From positions 124,001 to 188,000 of the forward strand of contig NZ_WNXZ01000005.1 in assembly GCF_009733845.1 (NCBI RefSeq): a stretch of DNA of 64,000 nucleotides, given 5' to 3'. Position 1 is the first letter of the stretch. Every line of letters begins with the position of its first letter. Below the pieces are notes generated by a model that worked only from the letters and a program-made list of their open reading frames with translations, was not told the DNA's origin and did not search any database. The stretch comes from Pseudactinotalea terrae. GTDB lineage: Bacteria > Actinomycetota > Actinomycetes > Actinomycetales > Beutenbergiaceae. The position numbers were made by a program, and so were the translations under genes. Shown here in pieces: positions 1 through 8,061 of the stretch.

Positions 1-1454
1 CCCTCGGCCAGCGCCGCGGTCTCGTTCGCGACCGGGAGCACCGAGGAGTCGTCGTCAGCGGTGGCGGCCCAGGTGTGGTCGTCACTGGTGTAGGTGAGCG
101 CCTCCACGAGACCGAGCTCCCCCAGAGCTGGCGCTGACACCGTGAGCTCGAGCGGACCCTCGGTGCTGCGGTTGACGGCGAACACCGACACCGCACCCGT
201 CTCGGGGTCGCGCGTGGCCACGGCGTCGAGCGAGGTGACCTCACCGAACTTCGCGGTGGCGTGCGTCGGCGAGTCGAGCGCCACCTGGAGCACCTCACCC
301 TGCGCGTGCTTCGCGGTGAGCGAGAACGGGTGGAACGTGGTCTGCTTCCACACCCGCCCGCCCGGCTCGGTCATGATCGGCGCGATCACGTTGACGAGCT
401 GGGCGAGGCTCGCCGAGTGCACGCGGTCGGTGTGCCGCAGCAGCGAGATCAGCAGCGAGCCGACCACCACGGCGTCGGCCACGTTGTACTTGTCCTCGAG
501 GATCCGCGGCGCGACCGGCCACTCGTCACCCTTCGCGAGGTCGGTGGCCACGCGGTCCTGGTACCAGACGTTCCACTCGTCGAAGGAGATGTTGATGTGC
601 TTGCTGTGCTTGCCGGCGGCGCGCACGTAGTCGGCGGCAGCCGCGACCGAGGAGATGAAGTGGTCCATGTCGACGGCGGACGCCAGGAAGCTGGCGAGGT
701 CGCCGTCCTTCTCCTGGTAGTAGGCGTGCGCCGAGATCAGGTCGACGTTCTCGTAGGTCTCGGCGAGCACGGTCGCCTCCCACGACCCGAAGGTCGGCAT
801 GCTCGAGTTCGACGACCCGCACACCACGAGCTCGAGATCGGGGTCGACCATCCGCATGGCGTTCGCTGTCTCGTTCGCGAGCCGCGCGTACTCCTCGGCG
901 GTCTTGTGCCCGATCTGCCAGGGCCCGTCCATCTCGTTGCCGAGGCACCACATGCCGATGCGGTACGGCTCCTCGCGGCCGTTTTCGCGGCGCAGGTCCG
1001 CGAAATGCGTGCCGGTCACGACGTTCGTGTACTCGAGGATGTCGAGCGCCTCCTGCACGCCACGGGTGCCGAGGTTGACAGCCATCATCGGCTCGATGCC
1101 GGCCTTCTCGCACCACCGCATGAACTCGTCCACCCCCACGGTGTTCGGGTCGGTCGAGTGCCACGCGAGGTCCAGCCGCCGCGGCCGCTCCTCGACCGGG
1201 CCCACGCCGTCCTCCCACCGGTAGCCGGAGACGAAGTTGCCGCCCGGGTACCGCACGGTCCCGACGCCGAGCTCCTTGACGAGGTCGATGACGTCCTGGC
1301 GGAAGCCGTCGGCGTCAGCGGTGGGGTGCTCCGGGTCGTGGATGCCGGTGTACACACAGCGGCCGAGGTGCTCGACGAACGAACCGAAGGTCCGCCGCCG
1401 GACCGGCCCGACGACGAAGGCGGGGTCAAGGGTGATGCTGGCGGTTGCAGCCAT
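1..1454 (-). CDS. GH51 alpha-L-arabinofuranosidase (3' end outside window)
   Basis: A retaining glycosidase that removes terminal alpha-L-arabinofuranosyl residues from arabinan, arabinoxylan or arabinogalactan oligosaccharides. About 484 residues are visible against roughly 500 for the family, so only the C-terminal tail is missing at the left edge. The acid/base Glu lies in WCLGNEMDGPW (about residue 174) and the nucleophile Glu in SFDEWNVWY (about 293). There is no signal peptide, so the enzyme acts in the cytoplasm. The ATG at 1454 has a GGAAG four bases upstream; an in-frame ATG at 1463 is possible. It lies 99 bases after the GH27 gene on the same strand with no clear promoter between, so it is probably the third gene of the operon controlled by the operator at 3813-3832. 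Family assignment is certain; the exact substrate is not. Confidence 0.95.
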   Translation of the reverse strand, partial: MAATASITLDPAFVVGPVRRRTFGSFVEHLGRCVYTGIHDPEHPTADADGFRQDVIDLVKELGVGTVRYPGGNFVSGYRWEDGVGPVEERPRRLDLAWHSTDPNTVGVDEFMRWCEKAGIEPMMAVNLGTRGVQEALDILEYTNVVTGTHFADLRRENGREEPYRIGMWCLGNEMDGPWQIGHKTAEEYARLANETANAMRMVDPDLELVVCGSSNSSMPTFGSWEATVLAETYENVDLISAHAYYQEKDGDLASFLASAVDMDHFISSVAAAADYVRAAGKHSKHINISFDEWNVWYQDRVATDLAKGDEWPVAPRILEDKYNVADAVVVGSLLISLLRHTDRVHSASLAQLVNVIAPIMTEPGGRVWKQTTFHPFSLTAKHAQGEVLQVALDSPTHATAKFGEVTSLDAVATRDPETGAVSVFAVNRSTEGPLELTVSAPALGELGLVEALTYTSDDHTWAATADDDSSVLPVANETAALAE

Positions 1455-1553
1455 GTCTTCCATTCTCCAAGTGTGGTCGGTCGAACGCGGGCCTGGTGTC
1501 GGTTGTTTGGGTCGAGCGCGGGGATGCTGTCGCTCTCACGCCGAGAACGGCGG

Positions 1554-2807
1554 CTACCGCGCGCTCGGCGGGTCGAGGCGCAGCAGCCGCACCCCGTGGG
1601 CGGGGATCTCCAGGGTGTCGAGGCTGGTCTGCTCCCCGGTCCAGACGTCGACGGCGGAGGGCGCCTGGGGCACGCCGTCGAGCGTGGGCAGGCTCAGCGT
1701 GGTGGCGGACTCACCCAACCAGAAGGCCCCGATCCAGGTGGCCCCGGTCTCGGCGTCACGGGCCCGCCAGAGGCGCGCATCGCCGTCGGAGTAGATCTCC
1801 GCGTTGTCGGTCGAGTGGGACAGGATCCGCAGCACGTGCGGGTTGGTGAGCAGCGCGAAGGTGGCCTCGTCGGTCTCGGGCAGGTGGCCACCCATCATGA
1901 GCGGCGAGCGGCCCAGCACCCACAGGCTCATGAGGGTGCGCTGCTCGTCGGGCGTGAGGCGGGAGTCTCGCGGCTCACCACGCTCGGCGCGGATACCGAT
2001 GCGGCCGAGCGGCAGCATGTCCGCATCGGCCCAGCCGCCGGGCTGCTGCAGCGGAGCCCAGCGGGCCAGCCGGCCGAACTGCTCGACGACGTCCTCCCAC
2101 CGGTCCCACAGGTCGTCCGAGATGCGCCACATGACCGCGTTCTCGCGCAGGTGGTCCAGGTGAGCCACGTCCAGACCGGTCCCCGGTGACAGGCTGAGCG
2201 CGATGTCGCGGCCGCTGCGGCGGATCGCCTCGGCGTAGGCCGCGATCTCACGGTCGTGGTACGGCGCGAGCATGTCGTCGGCCTTGATGAAGTCCACACC
2301 CCAGGAGGCGAACGTGGCGACCTGGCTGTCGTAGTAGGCCTGCGCACCCGGGTGGTCGTGGTTCAGGCCGTAGTTGTCGGGGTTCCACGGGCAGGTCGAG
2401 GACGTGTCCGCGATGTCGCGCGCGGTGTACTCGGTCCCCTTCACCTGGAGGGCCTGCTCGACGGCGATCTTCGGGATCCCCCGCATGATGTGAAGGCCGA
2501 AGCGGAGGCCGAGGTCGTGCACGCGGGCAGCGAGCGAGGTGAAGCCCGAGCCGTCGTTGCTCGACGGGAAGCGGTTCGGTGCCGGCTGATGGATCCCGAA
2601 GGCGTCCAGCAGCAGCGGCGCGTCGTCGTTGTAGCCGTGCGACCGCGCCGTGGGGTCGTACCACTGGATGTCGACCACCACGGTGTCCCACCCGAAGGGG
2701 AGCAGGCGCCTGGCCATCACCTCGGCGTTGGCCATCACCTCGTCCTCGGTGACGGTGGTGCCGAAGCAGTCCCAGGAGTTCCAGCCGAGCGGCGGTGCCC
2801 CGGTCAT
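1554..2807 (-). CDS. GH27 alpha-galactosidase / beta-L-arabinopyranosidase
   Basis: A 417-residue GH27 retaining glycosidase. The N-terminus has the family signature LGWNSWDCFGTTVTE (residues 7-21). The nucleophile is Asp177 in FIKADDM and the acid/base is Asp231 in WRISDD. A beta-sandwich C-terminal domain follows the TIM barrel. No signal peptide is present. The WNSWDC opening and KxDD nucleophile motif resemble, from memory, the GH27 branch that includes beta-L-arabinopyranosidases rather than classical WNSWNxF alpha-galactosidases. The neighbours (GH51 arabinofuranosidase downstream, an operator shared with araBDA upstream) favour an arabinose-releasing role, but this is inference. Its ATG overlaps the stop of the upstream dehydrogenase by four bases, so translation is probably coupled. 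Confidence 0.93.
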   Translation of the reverse strand: MTGAPPLGWNSWDCFGTTVTEDEVMANAEVMARRLLPFGWDTVVVDIQWYDPTARSHGYNDDAPLLLDAFGIHQPAPNRFPSSNDGSGFTSLAARVHDLGLRFGLHIMRGIPKIAVEQALQVKGTEYTARDIADTSSTCPWNPDNYGLNHDHPGAQAYYDSQVATFASWGVDFIKADDMLAPYHDREIAAYAEAIRRSGRDIALSLSPGTGLDVAHLDHLRENAVMWRISDDLWDRWEDVVEQFGRLARWAPLQQPGGWADADMLPLGRIGIRAERGEPRDSRLTPDEQRTLMSLWVLGRSPLMMGGHLPETDEATFALLTNPHVLRILSHSTDNAEIYSDGDARLWRARDAETGATWIGAFWLGESATTLSLPTLDGVPQAPSAVDVWTGEQTSLDTLEIPAHGVRLLRLDPPSAR

Positions 2808-3808
2808 GAGAGACCGATCACGGTCTTGAGACCGGTGCGTGCGGTCGCGCGGGCGAAGCCGCCCGCGACGTCATCGAGCGGCACGCGCTCGGTGACGATC
2901 GAGCGCACGTCGATCAGTCCCTGCTCGACCAGCCGGATGCTGCGGGGGTACATCTCCTTCATACGACGCACCATCGCGAAGGTCAGGCCCTTGCGACGGG
3001 CGACGTGTGCGGGGAAGGAGGAGCGCTCGCCGTCGGGGATCCCGGCGAGCACCACGCGGCCACCGGGACGCACCGCTGTGACGGCCGCCTCGACCGCGTC
3101 ATCGTTGCCGGCGATCTCGAGCACGACGTCCGCGCCGAGGCCGAGCTGCTTCCAGGTAGCGGGCTCGGCCGCCTCGTCGGTGTCGAAGACCGGGTCCGCG
3201 CCGTACCGCGCCGCTGCCTCGCGGCGGTGCGCCAGAGGCTCGACGGCGACCACCCGCCCTGCGCCGGCAGCCTTGGCGAGCTGGATCGCGAGCAGCCCGA
3301 TCGGACCGCACCCGACCACCGCGACCGCGTCGCCGACGCGGCTGTGCGCGAGGTCCCAAGCATGGAGCGCGACGCCGAGGGGCTCGAGCATCGCGCCGTC
3401 GGGCCCGGTCATGCCCTCGGGGAGCGGGTGCAGCAGGTGGGTGGGCCAGGCGATCAGCTCGGCCATGCCGCCGTCGAGCGTGCTGTGGCCGGCGAAGAGG
3501 ATGTGGGTGCAGAGGTTGCGGTGGCCGAGCTCGCACATCTCGCAGCGACCGCACGGGATCGCGGGGTCGACCGCCACCGGGACGCCGTCGAGGTCACCCG
3601 AGGCCCCGATGCCGGCGAACTCGTGGCCCGGGATGGTGGGTCGCGTCAGGGTCGCGTCACCGATGCCGCCCTCGCCGAACCAGTGCAGGTCGGAACCGCA
3701 CAGCCCGACGTCGGTCACCCGGACCAGGGTGTGCCCTTCGGGGACCTCAGGGTCCGGAGCCTCCTCGAGACGGATATCTCCTACCCCGTGCAGCATCGCC
3801 ACTCGCAT
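2804..3808 (-). CDS. Zinc-dependent MDR-family alcohol/polyol dehydrogenase
   Basis: A 334-residue medium-chain dehydrogenase of the sorbitol/threonine dehydrogenase type, expected to oxidise a sugar or polyol with NAD(P). Catalytic zinc ligands are visible as Cys37 (LCGSDLHW) and His62-Glu63 (PGHEF). The structural zinc site is C86-x2-C89-x2-C92-x7-C100. The nucleotide-binding glycine motif is VVGCGPIG. It is the first gene of an operon with GH27 and GH51. The ATG at 3808 has no Shine-Dalgarno; instead a TAACAT -10 box ends six bases before it, which suggests a leaderless transcript. The LacI-type operator overlaps that box, so expression should respond to the araBDA repressor. An L-arabinose or arabinitol dehydrogenase is plausible; the true substrate cannot be read from sequence. 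Confidence 0.9.
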   Translation of the reverse strand: MRVAMLHGVGDIRLEEAPDPEVPEGHTLVRVTDVGLCGSDLHWFGEGGIGDATLTRPTIPGHEFAGIGASGDLDGVPVAVDPAIPCGRCEMCELGHRNLCTHILFAGHSTLDGGMAELIAWPTHLLHPLPEGMTGPDGAMLEPLGVALHAWDLAHSRVGDAVAVVGCGPIGLLAIQLAKAAGAGRVVAVEPLAHRREAAARYGADPVFDTDEAAEPATWKQLGLGADVVLEIAGNDDAVEAAVTAVRPGGRVVLAGIPDGERSSFPAHVARRKGLTFAMVRRMKEMYPRSIRLVEQGLIDVRSIVTERVPLDDVAGGFARATARTGLKTVIGLS

Positions 3809-3812
3809 GCAT

Positions 3813-3832
3813 CGATGTTAGCGTTCACATCG
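3813..3832 (-). promoter_or_regulatory. LacI/AraR-type operator over a leaderless promoter
   Basis: The 20-mer CGATGTTAGCGTTCACATCG is a near-palindrome around a central CG, as expected for a LacI-family repressor. It is identical to the site before araB. On the minus strand it contains TAACAT, placed six bases before the ATG of the dehydrogenase gene, with a -35-like GTGACA 17 bases further upstream. A bound repressor would cover the -10 region. Confidence 0.82.
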
Positions 3833-3863
3833 AGACCTGTCACCTGGTCGAGAAACGCGGCCA

Positions 3864-3884
3864 CGACAGTCTGCAAGACTGTCG
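3864..3884. promoter_or_regulatory. 21-bp palindrome before the DinB-fold gene
   Basis: CGACAGTC and GACTGTCG form perfect 8-bp inverted arms around TGCAA. The site ends three bases before the ATG at 3888. It could be an operator or a 5'-end hairpin. No Shine-Dalgarno separates it from the start codon. Confidence 0.5.
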
Positions 3885-3887
3885 GCG

Positions 3888-4496
3888 ATGGATCGACGAG
3901 GACTCCTCCGGGAAGCACTGCTGGACGCTGACGCGGTGGTGCGCGGCGTCGGCACCGACGACTTCACGCGACCGACGCCGTGCGAGGCCTGGACGCTCGA
4001 GCAACTGCTCGCTCACATGATCGGCCAGCAGGACGGTTTCACCGCCGCGCTCACCGACGGCGATGCCCCAGCCTCCGCGTACCAGCCGGTGCCCTTCACG
4101 CAGGATGTGTGGGCGGCGTCGGTCGATCGCCTGCTGGCGGCATTCGCCGAGGCGGACCTGGCGGCCGAGGTCATCGAGATCGAGTTCTCGCCGAAGCCGC
4201 TGCCCGTGCCTGTGCTCGTCGGCGCACAGCTGCTCGACGCCGCGGTGCACGCGTGGGATGTGGCTCGCTCGCTGGGCTGCGACTACACGCCGTCGGAGGA
4301 GGTGGTCGCCGCGGTCGCGGAGATCGCCCGCCCGATCACCGATGACGAACGTCGCGCAGCCGCAGGGTTCTTCGGGCCGGCCGTGCACGCCAGCCGCGGC
4401 GAGACCTGGCCCGCGGTGCTCGCGCACCTCGGGCGCGATCACGCGTGGCAGCCGCGGGCCGCCGCACGGCAGGTCACGGCTCGACCGGCCGGGTGA
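3888..4496 (+). CDS. TIGR03086-like DinB/maleylpyruvate isomerase-fold protein
   Basis: A 202-residue protein of the actinobacterial mycothiol-dependent maleylpyruvate isomerase / DinB superfamily, a four-helix bundle that usually binds a metal. Features of the family are the early tract TPCEAWTLEQLLAHM (about residues 28-42), with a His that is a likely metal ligand, and the central tract LDAAVHAWDVARSLG with a second candidate His. Members probably act as thiol (mycothiol) transferases or isomerases, and the substrate here is unknown. The 3' end overlaps the convergent TetR gene by 23 bases. It is transcribed divergently from the arabinose-regulated operon, with about 30 bases between the two regulatory sites. 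Confidence 0.82.
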   Translation: MDRRGLLREALLDADAVVRGVGTDDFTRPTPCEAWTLEQLLAHMIGQQDGFTAALTDGDAPASAYQPVPFTQDVWAASVDRLLAAFAEADLAAEVIEIEFSPKPLPVPVLVGAQLLDAAVHAWDVARSLGCDYTPSEEVVAAVAEIARPITDDERRAAAGFFGPAVHASRGETWPAVLAHLGRDHAWQPRAAARQVTARPAG

Positions 4497-5100
4497 GGAT
4501 GCGGCTGAGGTAGTCGACGAGCTCGTCGGCCATGTCGATGCTGCTCCGGTCGAACAGCCACTGCACCTGCAGGCCGTCCCAGATCGCGATCATCCGGGCT
4601 GCCGCGCGCGCAGGGTCGACGCCGTCCCTCAGGTACCCGTCGGCACGCACCCGTTCCAGCGCGCGCCCGATCTGGTCACGCAGACGTTCGTAGCGGGCCA
4701 CGAAGAAGTCGTGGGCGGGGTGGTCGGGGGCTGTGGCCTCCGCGGCGAGCACGCAGTAGAGCTCGACGACGCCCGGCTCCTTGGTGTTGAGGCGCGCCAG
4801 GTCCAGCAGCCCGCGCAGCATCTGCATGCCATCGTGCGCCTCGTGGTCGACGATCCGGCTCGCGCGTTCGTCGCGGTGCTCGAGCACGGCCTCGAGGAGC
4901 GAGATCTTGCTGGGGAAGTGGTGCAGCAGCCCGGCCTCGCTCATCTCGACGCGGCTGGCGATCTCGCGCAACGACCCGCTGCGGTAGCCCGACTCCGCGA
5001 ACACCTCGAGGGCAGCATCGAGGATCCGGCGTCGTACCTCACGGGTCTTGCGGTACGGCCCGCGTGGCTTGCCGGCCTTGATGCCGGCCTCCGGCGTCAT
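4474..5100 (-). CDS. TetR/AcrR-family transcriptional regulator
   Basis: A 208-residue regulator. After a basic leader (PRGPYRKTREVRRRILDAA) comes a canonical TetR helix-turn-helix, FAESGYRSGSLREIASR followed by SEAGLLHHFPSK (about residues 30-65), then an all-helical ligand domain of the TetR_C_6 type seen in regulators of sugar genes. The start is set at ATG 5100; the reading frame is open further upstream, but that extension has no family similarity. It is divergent from the GH78 rhamnosidase with a 180-base shared intergenic region, so repression of that gene is the natural guess. I do not see a convincing palindromic operator there. Confidence 0.88.
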   Translation of the reverse strand: MTPEAGIKAGKPRGPYRKTREVRRRILDAALEVFAESGYRSGSLREIASRVEMSEAGLLHHFPSKISLLEAVLEHRDERASRIVDHEAHDGMQMLRGLLDLARLNTKEPGVVELYCVLAAEATAPDHPAHDFFVARYERLRDQIGRALERVRADGYLRDGVDPARAAARMIAIWDGLQVQWLFDRSSIDMADELVDYLSRILTRPVEP

Positions 5101-5280
5101 CCTTGCCGCCACCCACAGCTCACCCCTGCCATTGTGCCCGTTCGGGGTCGTCCATGAAATCCGAACCGCGACGGGGTTTTTGTTCGCTTGTCGGCACGAA
5201 TCCTTTCGACCCGGCGCTCGACACCAGGCCTCGGATGCGGTTGAATCGATAAACACGCCCTCCACCTCAAGGACGAGACT

Positions 5281-8058
5281 GTGCCTGCACACATCGACAC
5301 GCTCAGCGCCGAGCTGCGCACCGACTCCCCGTTCGTCGCCACCGCGACGCCCCGGCTCTCGTGGACCGTCACCAGCGAGCAGCCTTGGATCCAGGCCTGG
5401 GCCGAGTTCCGGGCCGGGGACCAGACCATCAGGCTGGAGGGCCGCGACAGCGTCCTCGTCGACTGGCCGTTCACCCCGCTCGACCCGGGCGGGAGCACGC
5501 AGGTGAGCGTCCGCGCCGGCTCCACCGACGGCGCCGAGACCGCCTGGAGCGAGCCGCTGCCGGTCCGCGCCGGCTTCCTGGGCGAGGGCGGCTGGGTCGC
5601 CGAGCCGGTGCGCCTGGGCAGCCCACCCGACCGCGCGCGCCCCGCACTGCTGCGCACCGAGTTCGACGCCGCGGACGTCGTGAGCGCCACCCTGTACTGG
5701 ACCGCGCTCGGGGTCGCCGAGATCGCGATCAACGGTCGGCCGATCGACGACGACGTGCTCTCGCCCGGCTGGTCGGCCTACGACCAGCGGCTCGTGCACG
5801 AGACCGTCGACGTGACCGAGCTGGTGCGTGAGGGCGCGAACGCCGTCGCCGCCGAGATCGGGGGCGGGTGGTACACCGAGCTCTGGGGCTTCCGGGAGAA
5901 CGCAGCAGAGGTCTACGGCGGCCAGCCGGCGCTGGCGCTGCAGCTGCACCTGGTGCACGCCGACGGCTCCACCAGCATCGTCGCGACCGACGAGACCTGG
6001 CGGGCGCTACCCAGCCCGACCCTCGCGAGCAGCCTCTACCAGGGCGAGTCCTACGACGGTCGCGCCGCCGTGCCCGAGTGGCAGCAGCCCGGCTTCGACG
6101 ACACGGGCTGGGCCGCCGTCGAGAAGGCCGATGACAACCTCCTCACGCCCGAGGCACGGGTGTCGCCCCCGATCAGGCGGACCGAGGAGCTCGCGGTCGT
6201 CGAGGTCATCAGCACGCCGTCGGGAAAGACGGTCCTCGACTTCGGTCAGAACCTCGTGGGTCGGCTGCGGCTCACGGCACGCGGGGAGGCCGGCACCACG
6301 ATCACCCTCAAGCACGCCGAGGTGCTTGAGCACGGAGAGCTCGGCACCCGACCGCTGCGATCCGCGGCAGCCACCGACACCTGGGTGCTGGCGGGCGAGG
6401 GCGAGGAGACCTGGGAGCCGCGCTTCACCTTCCACGGCTTCCGCTACGCGCAGGTCGATGGCTGGCCGGGTGAGCTCGACCCGGCCGACGTCGTCGCCGT
6501 CGTCATCCACAACGACATGGATCGCACGGGAACCTTCAGCACCAGCCATGAGCTGCTGCAGCAGCTCCATGAGAACGTGGTGTGGGGCATGCGTGGCAAC
6601 TTCCTCGCCGTGCCCACTGACTGCCCGCAGCGCGACGAGCGGCTCGGTTGGACAGGTGACATCGAGGTGTTCGCACCCACGGCGAGCTCGCTCTACGACG
6701 TGCGCGGGTTCCTGACCAGCTGGCTGCGGGACCTGGCGCTGGAGCAGTCGGCCGCGGATGGCGTGGTGCCGTTCGTGGTACCGAACGTGCTACAGCTGAG
6801 CGGACGCGTGACCCCGGCCGCCGCGTGGAGCGACGCCGCGACGATCGTGCCGTGGACCCTATACGAGCGGTACGGCGACGTGGGCGTGCTGCGCGAGGCG
6901 TACCCGTCGATGAAGAGCTGGGTCGACGTGCTGCTCGAGATCTCCGACGGCACCGGGCGCTGGGAGGGCGGCTTCCAGTTCGGCGACTGGCTCGACCCGG
7001 CGGCGCCTCCGGACCGCCCGGCCGAGGCTACGACCTCGCCGGACGTGGTCGCTGGCGGGTACCTGGCGCTGTCGGCGCGGGTTCTTGCCGACACCGCAGC
7101 GGTGCTCGGGCACGCCGACGACGAGGCGACCTACCGGGCGGCGGCCGAGTCCGCACGCGAGGCGTGGTGCCGTGAGTACGTGACGCCAGCGGGTCGGATG
7201 ATGTCGGACGGCCAGACCGCGTACGCGATGGCGATCGCGTTCGACCTGGTGACCGACGCGGGCATGCGGCAGCGGCTCGGCGACCGGCTTGCCGACCTCG
7301 TGCGCGAGGACGGCTACCGGATCGGCACCGGGTTCGTCGGGACGCCGATCGTCTGCGACGCGCTGACGGCGACCGGCCACCTCGACGCTGCGAGGCGACT
7401 GCTCACGCAGACCGAGAACCCGTCCTGGTTGTACCCGGTGACGATGGGGGCCACCACGATCTGGGAGCGCTGGGACTCGATGCTCCCGGACGGCACGATC
7501 AACCCCGGCCAGATGACGTCCTTCAACCACTACGCGCTCGGCGCTGTCGCTGACTGGATGCACCGTGTGGTGGCCGGGCTGGCGCCGCTGGAGCCCGGCT
7601 ACCGGAGCATGCGGATCGGCAGCCGGCCGCTCGTGGGCATCGACTCCGCCGCCGCCTCGCTGGCCACGCCGTACGGGCTCGCCCGGGTCGGTTGGCAGCG
7701 CGACGGCGACCGGATCACCGTGACCGCGCAGGTGCCCGCGAACACGACGGCGCAGGTGGACCTCCCCGGCATCCCCGCCGCCGAGGTCACCTCGGGCGAG
7801 CACAGCTGGGTGATCGCAGCGCCCGAGGAGCCGGTGAACTCGCGGCCGCTCACGGTCGACTCGCCGAGCGCAGCGATCATCGACGACCCCGAGGCCTACG
7901 CCCTGGTGGCCGAGACGATCGCCAGGGTCACGCCGTCGAACCTCGACGCCTTCCACCGCACCCGGTGGAGCGAGCGGGCGAGCCTGCGCGACCGCGTGCG
8001 GTACGCCTCGAACGAGCTGGTCGACGAGCTGAACCGCGCGCTGGCGACGCTCACCTGA
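5281..8058 (+). CDS. GH78 alpha-L-rhamnosidase
   Basis: A 925-residue inverting glycosidase that cleaves terminal alpha-L-rhamnose from pectic oligosaccharides or flavonoid glycosides. The layout is typical: N-terminal fibronectin-like and carbohydrate-binding beta domains (to about residue 330), an (alpha/alpha)6 barrel, and a C-terminal beta-sandwich. The catalytic signature DCPQRDERLGWTGD starts near residue 447 and contains the general acid. A Trp-rich tract near residue 720 (TMGATTIWERWDSM) precedes the base. There is no secretion signal. The start is a GTG with AAGGA eight bases upstream. The gene is convergent with the SorC-type regulator three bases downstream. Confidence 0.95.
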   Translation: MPAHIDTLSAELRTDSPFVATATPRLSWTVTSEQPWIQAWAEFRAGDQTIRLEGRDSVLVDWPFTPLDPGGSTQVSVRAGSTDGAETAWSEPLPVRAGFLGEGGWVAEPVRLGSPPDRARPALLRTEFDAADVVSATLYWTALGVAEIAINGRPIDDDVLSPGWSAYDQRLVHETVDVTELVREGANAVAAEIGGGWYTELWGFRENAAEVYGGQPALALQLHLVHADGSTSIVATDETWRALPSPTLASSLYQGESYDGRAAVPEWQQPGFDDTGWAAVEKADDNLLTPEARVSPPIRRTEELAVVEVISTPSGKTVLDFGQNLVGRLRLTARGEAGTTITLKHAEVLEHGELGTRPLRSAAATDTWVLAGEGEETWEPRFTFHGFRYAQVDGWPGELDPADVVAVVIHNDMDRTGTFSTSHELLQQLHENVVWGMRGNFLAVPTDCPQRDERLGWTGDIEVFAPTASSLYDVRGFLTSWLRDLALEQSAADGVVPFVVPNVLQLSGRVTPAAAWSDAATIVPWTLYERYGDVGVLREAYPSMKSWVDVLLEISDGTGRWEGGFQFGDWLDPAAPPDRPAEATTSPDVVAGGYLALSARVLADTAAVLGHADDEATYRAAAESAREAWCREYVTPAGRMMSDGQTAYAMAIAFDLVTDAGMRQRLGDRLADLVREDGYRIGTGFVGTPIVCDALTATGHLDAARRLLTQTENPSWLYPVTMGATTIWERWDSMLPDGTINPGQMTSFNHYALGAVADWMHRVVAGLAPLEPGYRSMRIGSRPLVGIDSAAASLATPYGLARVGWQRDGDRITVTAQVPANTTAQVDLPGIPAAEVTSGEHSWVIAAPEEPVNSRPLTVDSPSAAIIDDPEAYALVAETIARVTPSNLDAFHRTRWSERASLRDRVRYASNELVDELNRALATLT

Positions 8059-8061
8059 GGC

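Noticed and set aside
261-2189. A 642-residue open frame on the plus strand opposite GH51 and GH27
   Set aside because: The sequence is low-complexity Arg/Val/Gly-rich with no domain pattern, while the opposite strand has two intact glycosidases. It is an antisense artefact of high GC content, as are many other long frames here.
4474-5958. A 494-residue version of the TetR regulator
   Set aside because: The extra N-terminal part runs through the intergenic region and antisense to GH78 and has no family pattern. The ATG at 5100 gives a normal TetR length.
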